Source of the DNA: Spiractinospora alimapuensis
Lineage (GTDB): Bacteria > Actinomycetota > Actinomycetes > Streptosporangiales > Streptosporangiaceae
DNA: 64,000 bases
Reading direction: 5' to 3'
Assembly (NCBI RefSeq): GCF_018437505.1
Contig: NZ_CP072467.1
Coordinates: 3,286,001 to 3,350,000, forward strand
Under the pieces are notes generated by a model, which worked only from the letters and a program-made list of their open reading frames with translations, ran no database searches and was not told the DNA's origin. The translations under genes and the position numbers were made by a program. Positions 37,667 through 45,568 of the stretch are shown piece after piece. Every line of letters begins with the position of its first letter. The stretch's first letter is position 1.

Positions 37667-39130
37667 ATGTACGACGTACTCATCGTGGGCGGGGGACCCA
37701 GCGGCCTGATGGCCGCCCACGAACTGGCCCTGGCCGGCGTCTCCTGCCGGATCCTGGAACGGCGCCGCGAGGAGTCCAACGTCACCCGGGCGTTCGCGCT
37801 CCACGCCCGGGCGCTGGAGCTACTGGACGCCCGCCGGCTCGGGGACGGCCTCGTCGCACGCGGCAACCCGCTGCGACGCGTCGCCCCCGCCTACGCGTCC
37901 CAGGTGGAGTTCGGACAGTTGGACACCCGCTACCCCATGCTCTTGGTCGTACCGCAGAGCGGCACCGAAGAACTCCTCACCGAACGCGTGGCGGAGTTCG
38001 GTGTCGAGATCCTCCGCGGCGCGGAGGTCGCCGACGTCGACCAGGACGACGACGAGGTGCGTCTGCGCCTCACTGACGGCACGACGCACACCGCCTCCTA
38101 CGTGATCGGCGCGGACGGGGCGCACAGCACCATCCGGGAACGGGTCGGCGCGGGGTTCACCGGTGATACCTACGAGCTCCCCATGCTCCTGGCGGACGTC
38201 CAGCTCGCTCCCGGGGCCAGGCCGTCCCTGAGCAAGGTGGGCCGAGCGGGCGTGGTCGTCGCCCTGCCGTTCGGGAACGACTGGTATCGGGTGGGCGCGT
38301 GGCTGCTGGACCCGCTCCCGCAAGGGACCGATCCCCGGACCGACCACATCCGCGCGGCGTTCCTCGAGATCGCCGGAACGGATCACGGGATGGGTGAAGC
38401 CCGGTGGATCACCCGGTTCACCGCCGAACGCCGCCAGGCACAGCACTACCGAGTGGGGAGGACGTTCCTTGTCGGCGACGCCGCGCACGTCAACTCCCCC
38501 ATCGGAGGCCAGGGCATGAACACCGGAATCCAGGACTCCGTCAACCTCGGATGGAAGTTGTCGGCCGCGGTCCAGGGGTGGGCACCGCCGTGGCTTCTCG
38601 GCTCCTACCACGCCGAACGCCACCCGGTCGGAACCGAGGTACTCGCGATGACCGACCGACTCACCTCCATCGTCCTCACCGGCTCCCGGCTGCGGCTGGC
38701 AGCGCACCGCCATCTGATGACGGCGCTGCTGGCCACGCCCCACGGCCGGGACGCCATCCTGGGGCGCATCAGCGGACTGGCCCTCTCCTATCCCTCGGTG
38801 GTGCCCGGCGACTCCGCTCCCCATCCCCTCGTGGGCCGCCGCGCACCCGACGGCCCGACCGACCACGGACGGCTCTACGAGGTGCTGAGGGACGCGACGT
38901 TCGTTCTGCTGTCCAACGCACCGCCCACCGACGGCCCCCGGCTCGAGGCCACCGACGAATCCGTGTCCGCGGCGGCCCCGCCGTGGAACGGCCGCGTACG
39001 CCAGGTGCGTCCACTGAACCCGATGGCGGCGACACACGTCCTCGTTCGCCCTGACGGCTACGTGGCCTGGGCGGGTGACTCCACGGCCGCGTGTGACCAG
39101 GCGATCAGGACGTGGTGCGGGTCGGCCTAG
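37667..39130 (+). CDS. FAD-dependent aromatic monooxygenase, rifampicin monooxygenase (Rox)-like
   Basis: A 487-residue class A flavin monooxygenase. The FAD Rossmann motif GGGPSG is at 8-13, the DG motif is YVIGADGAHSTIRE, and the GD motif is LVGDAAHVNSPIGGQGMNTG. The C-terminal thioredoxin-like domain ends with VLVRPDGYVAWAGDS, matching the Rox/PgaE/TfdB group. Rox enzymes open the rifamycin ansa ring, but the family also hydroxylates phenols and polyketides, so the substrate is not fixed. A palindromic operator lies upstream, and a TetR gene follows 42 bp downstream on the same strand. Confidence 0.87.
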   Translation: MYDVLIVGGGPSGLMAAHELALAGVSCRILERRREESNVTRAFALHARALELLDARRLGDGLVARGNPLRRVAPAYASQVEFGQLDTRYPMLLVVPQSGTEELLTERVAEFGVEILRGAEVADVDQDDDEVRLRLTDGTTHTASYVIGADGAHSTIRERVGAGFTGDTYELPMLLADVQLAPGARPSLSKVGRAGVVVALPFGNDWYRVGAWLLDPLPQGTDPRTDHIRAAFLEIAGTDHGMGEARWITRFTAERRQAQHYRVGRTFLVGDAAHVNSPIGGQGMNTGIQDSVNLGWKLSAAVQGWAPPWLLGSYHAERHPVGTEVLAMTDRLTSIVLTGSRLRLAAHRHLMTALLATPHGRDAILGRISGLALSYPSVVPGDSAPHPLVGRRAPDGPTDHGRLYEVLRDATFVLLSNAPPTDGPRLEATDESVSAAAPPWNGRVRQVRPLNPMAATHVLVRPDGYVAWAGDSTAACDQAIRTWCGSA

Positions 39131-39172
39131 AGTGGCGGGGAACAGCCGCGGAACACTGAGGTTGGAGGTTCG

Positions 39173-39748
39173 GTGCCGCCACCCAATCGGGCGCGCCGCG
39201 ACGCCCTCGCGGACGCCGCCATCGACGTGCTCGCGCGGGACGGCTCACACGGGCTCACCCACCGTGCCGTCGACGACAGGGCCGACGCCCCCAACGGGAC
39301 CACCTCGCGCTACTTTCGCTCCCGGGCGGCGCTCCTGGAGGCGGTGGCCGAACGCCTGACGGACCGGCTGCGGCAGCGAATCGACGGCTTGGACCCCGCC
39401 CCAACGGACCCGGTGACCCTGACGGACTCACTGGTCGCGACGATCATGGGGATGCTTGACGGGAACCGGTCCATGGCGCTGGCCCTGATGGAGCTTCACC
39501 TCGAGGGCAACCGCTCGCCGGTCGTACGCGCCGCGGTGTCGAGCGCCCTTTCCGCCCGGGTGGACCTGATCCGCGGCCGGTGTCGGTCCGCTGGTGTCGA
39601 AGTGTCCCTCAAGGACGCACAACTCCTGGACACCACGATCACGGGGATCCTGTTCACCACCATCACCGTGCACGCCTCCGACGATCCTCTCCCCCTGGTC
39701 CGCGCCATGGTCCAGCGGACCCTCACCGGACAGCTCCTCGACTCCTGA
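39173..39748 (+). CDS. TetR-family repressor of the monooxygenase module
   Basis: A 191-residue TetR regulator. The N-terminal HTH reads LADAAIDVLARDG, then LTHRAVDDRADAPNGTTSRY and FRSRAALLEAV. The remainder is a helical ligand-binding domain. The GTG start is preceded by GGAGG at 5 nt. It follows the flavin monooxygenase by 42 bp and is likely in the same transcript. The overlapping TGTAGCG palindromes upstream of the monooxygenase are the most plausible target. The inducer may be the monooxygenase substrate. Confidence 0.9.
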   Translation: MPPPNRARRDALADAAIDVLARDGSHGLTHRAVDDRADAPNGTTSRYFRSRAALLEAVAERLTDRLRQRIDGLDPAPTDPVTLTDSLVATIMGMLDGNRSMALALMELHLEGNRSPVVRAAVSSALSARVDLIRGRCRSAGVEVSLKDAQLLDTTITGILFTTITVHASDDPLPLVRAMVQRTLTGQLLDS

Positions 39749-39813
39749 CCGGGAACCCTCCGGTTCCGCGTCGAGGACACGCCCTGTCCGCGATCGCTGG
39801 CAGACTGGTTTCC

Positions 39814-40764
39814 ATGCCCGAAACAACCGCGGGGCGACTGCTCAGCCTCCTGTCCCTCCTGCAGACAGCACCAGAGTGGACCGGTGAGCAGCTGGCTGAA
39901 CGGATGGACGTCACCACGCGGACCATCCGTCGTGACGTGGACCGACTCCGGGAGTTGGGGTACCCGATCGAGTCCACGTCCGGGGTGGCGGGCGGGTACC
40001 GCCTGGGTCCGGGCGGGCGCATGCCTCCGCTGCTGCTGGACGAGGAGGAGGCGCTGGCGGTCGCGGTGGGGCTACGCACCGCCGCGCAGGGTTCCGTCGC
40101 GGGCATCGAGGAGTCGTCGGTCCGGGCGCTGACCAAACTGCACCAGGTGCTTCCCCCGCGCCTGCGGCAACGCGTCGAGGCCCTCACTCTCGCCACCGCC
40201 ACCATCCACCGCGAAGGCCCCACGGTCGACCACGAGACCATCGCCCTCATCGCCGGCGCGTGTCGGGCGAACGAACGCCTCCGCTTCGACTACGTGCGCC
40301 TCGACGGCACCGAGGCCCGACGTGTGGTGGAGCCCCACCGTCTGGTCTCCGTCGGACGCCGCTGGTACCTGGTCGCCTGGGACGTCGACCGCGACGACTG
40401 GCGCACCTTCCGCGTGGACCGACTCACCCCGCGCCCCCCGACAGGTCCCCGGTTCGAGCCACGCGATCCCCCCGACGGCGACGTCGCCACCTACCTGAAC
40501 CGCCGCATGGGCCTGGAGATGTGGCCCATCGAGGCTCGGCTCCTCATGCACGCCCCAGCCGAAACGTTCGCGGGCATGGACTTCGGCCTGGTCACACCGA
40601 TCGACGATGACACCTGCGAAGTACGCATCGCCAGCGACTCCCTCACCATGCTCGCCGTCTGGTCCGGCCTCGCCGACGTGGACTTCACCGTCCTCGACCC
40701 CCCAGAACTCCGGGAGAGGCTGGGACACCTCGCCGCCCGCTACCAACGCGCCGCGAACTCCTGA
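39814..40764 (+). CDS. HTH/WYL-domain (YafY-type) transcriptional regulator
   Basis: A 316-residue regulator. The N-terminal DeoR-like winged helix is RLLSLLSLLQTAPEWTGEQL, then VTTRTIRRDVDRLRELGYPI, with the GGYRLG wing. The WYL domain includes RFDYVRLDGTEARRVVEPHR and WYLVAWDVDRDDWRTFRVDR, matching the W-Y-L signature. WYL domains sense ligands, often nucleic acids or stress signals. The ATG is internal to a longer open frame that overlaps the TetR gene; the conserved HTH begins at this ATG. Targets are unknown. Confidence 0.9.
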   Translation: MPETTAGRLLSLLSLLQTAPEWTGEQLAERMDVTTRTIRRDVDRLRELGYPIESTSGVAGGYRLGPGGRMPPLLLDEEEALAVAVGLRTAAQGSVAGIEESSVRALTKLHQVLPPRLRQRVEALTLATATIHREGPTVDHETIALIAGACRANERLRFDYVRLDGTEARRVVEPHRLVSVGRRWYLVAWDVDRDDWRTFRVDRLTPRPPTGPRFEPRDPPDGDVATYLNRRMGLEMWPIEARLLMHAPAETFAGMDFGLVTPIDDDTCEVRIASDSLTMLAVWSGLADVDFTVLDPPELRERLGHLAARYQRAANS

Positions 40765-40865
40765 GTAAGCGCCTACCATCCATGACGGCAGGGGCGTGCG
40801 GTCTGCCGCCGCTGAGCGTCCGAGGATCCGGGTAGGGGTCTCTCAGGGGCCGAAGGAGGTGCGCC

Positions 40866-41099
40866 ATGTTCAGCGGACGGACCAAGGGACCGTTGGGGAG
40901 TCACGCCCGGCCGGCGAGTGCGCTGGGCCTGCGGCTGATCCTCGCGTTGTTCGGGTTCGCGGTGTGTACCGCGGCGACCGCGATGGCGGTTTTCTGGTGG
41001 CACTCGGCACCGGTCGCGGTCATCTTCGGATTCGGCATGGTGTTGACGGCGGTCAACTCGTACTGGGTCGCCGAACGGATTCGCTACGAACGGCGGTGA
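40866..41099 (+). CDS. Small two-helix membrane protein, probable DUF6343
   Basis: A 77-residue protein. A short N-terminal segment precedes two hydrophobic helices (GLRLILALFGFAVCTAATAM and VAVIFGFGMVLTAVNSYWVA) and a basic end. The size and the A-L-x-L-R-L-x-L-A start of helix 1 resemble DUF6343 proteins of actinomycetes. The ribosome site GAAGGAGGT is excellent, which supports expression despite the small size. It is followed by three tandem hairpins. Function is unknown. Confidence 0.72.
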   Translation: MFSGRTKGPLGSHARPASALGLRLILALFGFAVCTAATAMAVFWWHSAPVAVIFGFGMVLTAVNSYWVAERIRYERR

Positions 41100-41113
41100 C
41101 GCCCGACGCGGCC

Positions 41114-41149
41114 AGTGCCCCGCGGAAGTGGATCTTCTCGCGGGGCACT
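41114..41149 (+). terminator. Hairpin after the DUF6343-like gene
   Basis: A perfect 11-bp inverted repeat, AGTGCCCCGCG (41114-41124) and CGCGGGGCACT (41139-41149). The loop can pair further (GAAG/CTTC). It starts 15 bp after the stop codon and is the likely terminator of the small membrane-protein gene. Confidence 0.75.
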
Positions 41150-41151
41150 GT

Positions 41152-41216
41152 CACCGTCCGTGACAGGAGGGGTGGCTCACGGACGGTGTCCCGCGGGTGG
41201 GACGGACACCCGCGGG
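41152..41216. other. Two further perfect hairpins, candidate small RNA or terminator cluster
   Basis: CACCGTCCGTGA (41152-41163) pairs with TCACGGACGGTG (41177-41188), and CCCGCGGGTG (41190-41199) pairs with CACCCGCGGG (41207-41216). With the preceding hairpin they form three tightly packed perfect stem-loops in 103 bp. On the minus strand one loop contains CCCCTCCT, complementary to ribosome-binding sites. The function is not known. Confidence 0.5.
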
Positions 41217-41378
41217 GACCGGTGACATCGGGGCCGGGCCCCTGGTGCTATGGCGTCAGAGTGCCAGAAACCACGCGCCAGCGGGCATTTCTACTGCTCT
41301 CCCGACTGACTGTCTCACTCAGAATCGAGCAATGTGAGCCAGGCCGTCAATGCTCTGTCGACAGTAGGCCAGTTCCGG

Positions 41379-41406
41379 ACAGTGCACGGAGGGCGAACAG
41401 TGCACG
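41379..41406. repeat. Direct repeat of ACAGTGCACG
   Basis: Two exact 10-bp copies of ACAGTGCACG (41379-41388 and 41397-41406) with start points 18 bp apart, immediately beyond the XRE gene stop. The significance is unknown. Confidence 0.5.
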
Positions 41407-41682
41407 TCACGCCCGAGTGCTGGTGGAACCGTCGCCCGCCCCCTGTCCGACCTGCTGGCTCCCGATCCGGGGGAACGGCTCCGTGGAGAACACCACCTCG
41501 ACCGGGACCTCGAAGTACTGTGCCAGCCGTAACGCGAGGTGCAGGCTGGGACTGTACTCCCCGCGTTCGAGATAGCCCACCGTTTGGTAGTGCACACCAA
41601 GGGCCTCAGCGAGCTGCCGCCGTGAGACTCCACGTTCCGCGCGCAGGACGCTGATCCGGTTGTAGACACGCTCGGCGCTGAT
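41407..41682 (-). CDS. XRE-family HTH regulator with apparent ATC start
   Basis: A 91-residue Cro/CI-type regulator: RVYNRISVLRAERGVSRRQL, then AEALGVHYQTVGYLERGEYS, then LALRLAQYFEVPVEVVFS. The five-helix HTH is complete only if translation begins well upstream of the first GTG, at 41595. Between the preceding stop and that GTG there is no ATG, GTG or TTG in frame. The strong ribosome site GGAGAAGGGGAG sits 6 nt before ATC (41680-41682), exactly where homologues begin. The gene therefore either uses AUC or has lost its start. It is the third gene of the ABC-exporter operon, 31 bp after the permease. Confidence 0.7.
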   Translation of the reverse strand: MSAERVYNRISVLRAERGVSRRQLAEALGVHYQTVGYLERGEYSPSLHLALRLAQYFEVPVEVVFSTEPFPRIGSQQVGQGAGDGSTSTRA

Positions 41683-41713
41683 CGGTCTCCCCTTCTCCAG
41701 TCCCTGCCGTGTC

Positions 41714-42562
41714 TCAGCCGACCCGCTTCATCGCGTCCTCCCGGCGCGACTGGACCGCCGAGCCCGACTCCCGCCGTGCCATCCGACGCAGCAGGGGCGG
41801 TGCCAGCACCAGACCCAGTACGGCCCAGACCCCCAACACCCCCAAGGTCTCCAGGTGCCGCCACGACTCGCCGATCTCCGCCGCCGCCATCTCGCTGGGG
41901 AGGAGAGCGGAACGCATCCCCAGGCCGAGCCAGTAGACGGGGAAGACCTGCGCGACCGCCTGCAGCCAGGTGGCCATCGCCGTGATCGGGTAGAAGATAC
42001 CGGAGATACTGATCAGCCCACCCATGGGGAGGAAGACCAGTCCCATGCTGCGCGGGTTCGTGATCAAGGCCCCGATCGCCGCCCCGATAGGCACCACGGC
42101 CAACATGCCCAACACGAACACGACGACGAGCAGCACGGCACCCGTCACCGAGGGGGTGACGTCGGAGCCGAAGAGCGCGATGCCGCCCAGCAGGATCAGG
42201 AGCGCGCTCATCGCCGTCATCGCCGCGACGAGGAACGTCTTGGCGACGAGGTAGGAGAGCATCCCGTTCGGGGTGGACTTGGCCCGCAGCAGCGTGCCGT
42301 CCTCCCGCTCGGTGACGAGGATGGACGCGACACCGATCATGGCGAAGGCCACGTTCATCCCGATCACGCCGGGCAGCACAGAAGCCCCGAGCGAGAACTC
42401 CGTCCCGGGAACGGTCGAGTTCCGCATGAAGAGCATGACGACGAAGAAGATAATCGGCCAGAAGAAGTACTGGAACAACTCCTGCGGCTGAGTGATCGAG
42501 TGAAGGAACTCGATCCGTCCCCGGGCCACCCCCAGCCGGAGGGCACGCAGATACGGTGTCAT
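41714..42562 (-). CDS. ABC-2-type transporter permease
   Basis: A 282-residue membrane protein with six predicted spans, for example FFWPIIFFVVMLFM, LPGVIGMNVAFAMIGVASIL, AVLLVVVFVLGMLAVVPIGAA, LVFLPMGGLISISGIFYPI and VLGVWAVLGLVLAPPLLRR. Motifs such as TEREDGTLLRAKSTP are typical of ABC-2 permeases of drug and lipid exporters. It overlaps the ATPase stop by 4 bp (ATGA) and is followed by the XRE gene. Together they form a small regulated exporter of unknown substrate. Confidence 0.92.
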   Translation of the reverse strand: MTPYLRALRLGVARGRIEFLHSITQPQELFQYFFWPIIFFVVMLFMRNSTVPGTEFSLGASVLPGVIGMNVAFAMIGVASILVTEREDGTLLRAKSTPNGMLSYLVAKTFLVAAMTAMSALLILLGGIALFGSDVTPSVTGAVLLVVVFVLGMLAVVPIGAAIGALITNPRSMGLVFLPMGGLISISGIFYPITAMATWLQAVAQVFPVYWLGLGMRSALLPSEMAAAEIGESWRHLETLGVLGVWAVLGLVLAPPLLRRMARRESGSAVQSRREDAMKRVG

Positions 42563-43536
42563 CGGTCGGCCTCCCGCTGCTTGAACTCACTGACCGCTTC
42601 GTTGGTCTTCCCGGCCTCGTGCCGCTGGACCATGGACATGTAGACGTCCTCCAGCGTCGCCCGCCTCACCTCCAGGTTGGCGATCTCCTCCCCGTACTGA
42701 CCGAACAGCTCGCGGACGAACTTCGTCGCGTCCGGGGTGGAGTGCAGGAAGTGTTCGTCGCTCCTGGTCCAGCGCACCTCGGCGTCGTGCGCCACCTGGC
42801 GCGCCAGTTGTGCGGCACTTCCGTTCGCGAGGATCTGCCCGCCCGCGAGGATGAGGATCCGGTCGGCCAGTTTCTCGGCCTCGTCGAGGTCATGGGTGGT
42901 GAGAACGATGGTGGTGTTCTCGTCGGCGACCGAGTGGATCAGGTCGTGGAAGTCGCGTCGCGCCTCGGGGTCGAAGCCGGCGGTCGGCTCGTCCAGGAAC
43001 AAGAGTTCCGGATTGCCCACCAGGCCGATCGCCACGTCCAGGCGCCGACGTTGCCCCCCGGAGAGCGCCTTCACCCGGGTGCTCGCCTGCTCGGTCAGTC
43101 CCACGCGGGCGATGAGCTCGTCGGGGTCCACCGGACGCGATCGGTCGGTGGTGCCGTAGGGACGGTAGTACTCACCCAGGTGACGAATGAGCTCCCGCAC
43201 CCGCCAGCCGCCGTGGTCCCGCCACGACTGCAGGACGATCCCCATCCGTGCCCGCCAGGCCTCATTACCGTGCGCCGGATCGACACCCAGGACCGAGACC
43301 TCCCCGTCGGAGCGCATACGGAAGCCCTCGAGGATCTCGATCGTCGTCGTCTTCCCGGCACCGTTCGGACCGAGCAGACCGATGACCTCTCCCGGCTCCG
43401 CCGAGAAGGTCACTCCGGTCAACACGTCCTTGCTGCCGTACCGCATCCGCAGGTCACGAACTTCGATAGCGGTGTCGACCCGCGTGTGCGCTTCGGGGGC
43501 GAGGTCGTCACCCGCGAGTTCGCTCACTCTTGTCAT
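42559..43536 (-). CDS. ABC transporter ATP-binding protein (DrrA-type)
   Basis: A 325-residue ATPase. Walker A is GPNGAGKTTTIE, the signature is LSGGQRRRLDVA, Walker B is LLFLDEPTAGFDP, and the H-loop is LTTHDLDEA. The C-terminal extension with DEHFLHSTPDATKFVREL is typical of DrrA/CcmA-like drug-export ATPases. The start is the ATG at MTRVSEL, with AAAGG/AGAGG just upstream; a GTG seven codons earlier is less likely. An 18-bp palindrome lies 37-54 bp upstream and probably controls the operon. Confidence 0.94.
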   Translation of the reverse strand: MTRVSELAGDDLAPEAHTRVDTAIEVRDLRMRYGSKDVLTGVTFSAEPGEVIGLLGPNGAGKTTTIEILEGFRMRSDGEVSVLGVDPAHGNEAWRARMGIVLQSWRDHGGWRVRELIRHLGEYYRPYGTTDRSRPVDPDELIARVGLTEQASTRVKALSGGQRRRLDVAIGLVGNPELLFLDEPTAGFDPEARRDFHDLIHSVADENTTIVLTTHDLDEAEKLADRILILAGGQILANGSAAQLARQVAHDAEVRWTRSDEHFLHSTPDATKFVRELFGQYGEEIANLEVRRATLEDVYMSMVQRHEAGKTNEAVSEFKQREADR

Positions 43537-43572
43537 ACCTCTCTGCCTTTCAGCCACATCTATACACCCAAT

Positions 43573-43590
43573 TGTAGTACTTGTACTACA
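43573..43590. promoter_or_regulatory. 18-bp palindromic operator of the ABC-exporter operon
   Basis: TGTAGTAC (43573-43580) and GTACTACA (43583-43590) form perfect 8-bp arms around TT. The site is AT-rich relative to its surroundings and overlaps the probable promoter. It resembles operators of GntR/YtrA-type or XRE repressors of ABC exporters; the XRE protein of the operon is a candidate ligand. Confidence 0.65.
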
Positions 43591-43669
43591 TTCGATCGCA
43601 AGCCAATTACGCCCAGGTGCGGTCCTGCCCCCTCATCGGGTGTCCTCCGGCGCTCGACGGTGCCGAGTG

Positions 43670-44034
43670 TCAGGCCCCCAGGATCCGGCCGACCGTCGCG
43701 CCGAGGATCATCGCGCCGACCCCGGCCAGCAGAGACGCGGCCACGTTCAGCAGCGGGAGGAACCGGACCCCTCCACGGGCGAGTCGCACACGGTCTCGAA
43801 CGCGAACGTCGAGTAGGTCGACAACGCACCGAGGAAGCCGACGGCGACGAACCCGAACCACGGCTCCGGAAGGACCAACGTGGCCACCAGCCCCAGGAGG
43901 CCACAGGCGAGGGTGTTGGCGGTGAACGTGCCCCAGGGGAACAAGGAGTCCAGTCGAGCCCGCCAGGCGCGATCAATGAGGTAGCGCGACGGCGCCCCGA
44001 GGGCGCCTCCCAGCGCGACCAGGAGGAATGTCAT
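43670..44034 (-). pseudogene. crcB: CrcB/Fluc fluoride channel subunit, frameshifted
   Basis: The first frame encodes the CrcB start (VALGGALGAPSRYLIDRAWR ... GALSTYSTFAFETV) through the conserved TYSTF segment. The remainder (RLARGGVRFLPLLNVAASLL ... GATVGRILGA) lies in another frame. The break is at about 43786-43792, where an extra dinucleotide (TG on the minus strand) has entered; removing it gives a seamless protein of about 120 residues. The ATG overlaps the stop of the upstream crcB by 4 bp. It may be a real loss of the second subunit or an error. Confidence 0.8.
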
Positions 44035-44642
44035 TCGTCCCGCCCCTCCTCTCCACCATCGGTGGAGCGGCGCAGCACCCGCTCGGTCAGCTCGACTCCC
44101 GCCCAGACCGCGAACAGCCCACCCACCAACGTGACGCCGAGGTACACGACGGCCAGGCCACCACTACCGACGGAAGCCATGTCCAACGCGTCGAGGACAT
44201 GGGTGCTGAACGTCGTGTAGCCGCCCAGCACGCCCACGCCGAGCAACGGTCGGGCCAGCGGCCAGCGGGGGTGCAGCTCGGCGAGCGACGCCAGCAGGAT
44301 CCCGATCAGCAGGCACCCACCGACGTTGGCGATGATCGTCGCGTGGGCGAAGCCCCCAGGAGTGTGGGGTATGGCGAGGTCGATCGCGTGCCGTGCGCTG
44401 GCCCCCAGCGCCCCGCCCAATGCGACGAGCGCCAGGTCCCACCCCAGACCGGCGCGGGACGCTCGACGGACGCGGCCGGAGGGGGCGTCCGTTTCGCCGC
44501 CGTCCCGTGGCCCGGCTGCGGGAGGTGTTCTGGGCGACCCTTGGGGAGCGGAGCGCTGTCCACGCGACCGCGGCGGGAGCGAGTCGTCCGGCTCCTCCGC
44601 CTCCCCCGGTCCATCGACGCCGCCCGGGCCGTCGGCGCACAT
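44031..44642 (-). CDS. crcB: CrcB/Fluc-family fluoride channel subunit with N-terminal extension
   Basis: A 203-residue protein. The first 65 or so residues are a Pro/Gly/Arg/Ser-rich cytoplasmic extension absent from ordinary 120-residue CrcB. The channel domain follows: VALGGALGASARHAIDLAIP, TIIANVGGCLLIGILLASLA, and GGYTTFSTHVLDAL with the T-F-S-T motif. Two adjacent crcB genes normally form a heterodimeric F- channel. The second ATG (44642) is preferred because GGGAG lies 6 nt upstream. I found no fluoride riboswitch in front of it. Confidence 0.85.
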   Translation of the reverse strand: MCADGPGGVDGPGEAEEPDDSLPPRSRGQRSAPQGSPRTPPAAGPRDGGETDAPSGRVRRASRAGLGWDLALVALGGALGASARHAIDLAIPHTPGGFAHATIIANVGGCLLIGILLASLAELHPRWPLARPLLGVGVLGGYTTFSTHVLDALDMASVGSGGLAVVYLGVTLVGGLFAVWAGVELTERVLRRSTDGGEEGRDE

Positions 44643-44785
44643 GTGCATCTCCCATCAGCGAACGGGGACCGCGCGAACAGCGGCGCGAACCGTCTGACTG
44701 ACAGGGACCGTTGGCGGCACGTACGTCCGCGATTGGGTGCGGCGGGCCCCTCCGCCGCGTCGATCCCGCCCAGTCTATCCCCAGG

Positions 44786-45568
44786 TCAGCCGTCCATCTG
44801 GGGGGACACCGAGCCGACGAGGTGGTCCAACAGCAGGCCACTGACCCGGTCGGACCGTTCGATGGAGACGAGGTGGGCGCCTCCGCTGACGACGGCGTAG
44901 CGGCAGCGTGGCAGCCGCTCGGCGAGGTGACGTCCCTGCCGAGGCGGCGCCTCGGGGTCGTGCGCGGAGGAGATCACGAGGGTGGGGTGCGGGATGTCCC
45001 GCAACGCCGGCCTGAGGTCGGCGTCGGCGAACGCGGTCGCCACCGCCGCGAACTCGTGGGTGGACATCGCCACCAGCTCCCGGGCGAGCAGTGCGCAGAC
45101 GTCGGGCCGTTCCTGGGCGAACCTGGGGGTGAACCAGGACCGTGTCGCGTCCGGCACCACGGCGGGCATCCCCGATCCGAGGGCCAGGATGGCGCGCCGT
45201 CGCCACGCCGACGGGTCGCGGGTCCGGGCCGACGCGGACAGGAGCCCGAGTCGTTCCACCGACCGTGGGGACTTCCGCGCCGCGGTGAGCGCGACCGCGG
45301 CTCCCAGAGCGGCGCCCACGATGGACACCCGCTCGAGTCTGCGCACCTTCAGCAGGTCGAGCACCGCGTCCGCCATGGCGTCGACCGTCGCCCCGGGGGG
45401 TTCGCCGTCGGGACCACGGAGGTTCACCCGGAGCACGCGTAGGTGTCGGGTGAGCTCGGGAAGCTGCGGCTCCCACATCGACCATCGGGTCCCCGCGGCG
45501 GGCAAGAGCAGGACGACCGGGGCGCGGGGTGGTCCGACGAACCGGTGCTCAAGGGGCGCGAGGGCCAC
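44786..45568 (-). CDS. Alpha/beta-hydrolase-fold protein lacking the nucleophile serine
   Basis: A 260-residue protein resembling 3-oxoadipate enol-lactonase-type hydrolases: VVLLLPAAGTRWSMWEPQLP at the start, then VSIVGAALGAAVAL, a cap region, PTLVISSAHDPEAPP with the acid residue, and VSGGAHLVSIE with the His. The nucleophile elbow should be G-x-S-x-G but reads G-A-A-L-G (Ala87), so it may not be a serine hydrolase. The GTG has GGGAGG 6 nt upstream. It is divergent from the GNAT gene. The function is unknown. Confidence 0.8.
   Translation of the reverse strand: MALAPLEHRFVGPPRAPVVLLLPAAGTRWSMWEPQLPELTRHLRVLRVNLRGPDGEPPGATVDAMADAVLDLLKVRRLERVSIVGAALGAAVALTAARKSPRSVERLGLLSASARTRDPSAWRRRAILALGSGMPAVVPDATRSWFTPRFAQERPDVCALLARELVAMSTHEFAAVATAFADADLRPALRDIPHPTLVISSAHDPEAPPRQGRHLAERLPRCRYAVVSGGAHLVSIERSDRVSGLLLDHLVGSVSPQMDG

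Noticed and set aside
36788-39130. Polyketide or antibiotic cluster around the flavin monooxygenase
   Set aside because: No synthase, cyclase or tailoring genes are present; only the monooxygenase and its regulator.
43747-44034. Treating the short first frame of the second crcB as an intact 95-residue protein
   Set aside because: It loses the last conserved helix, which is found immediately in another frame.
44643-44785. Fluoride riboswitch before crcB
   Set aside because: A GCTGATGG string is present, but the required 5' GGxGATG stem-loop and pseudoknot partner are absent.
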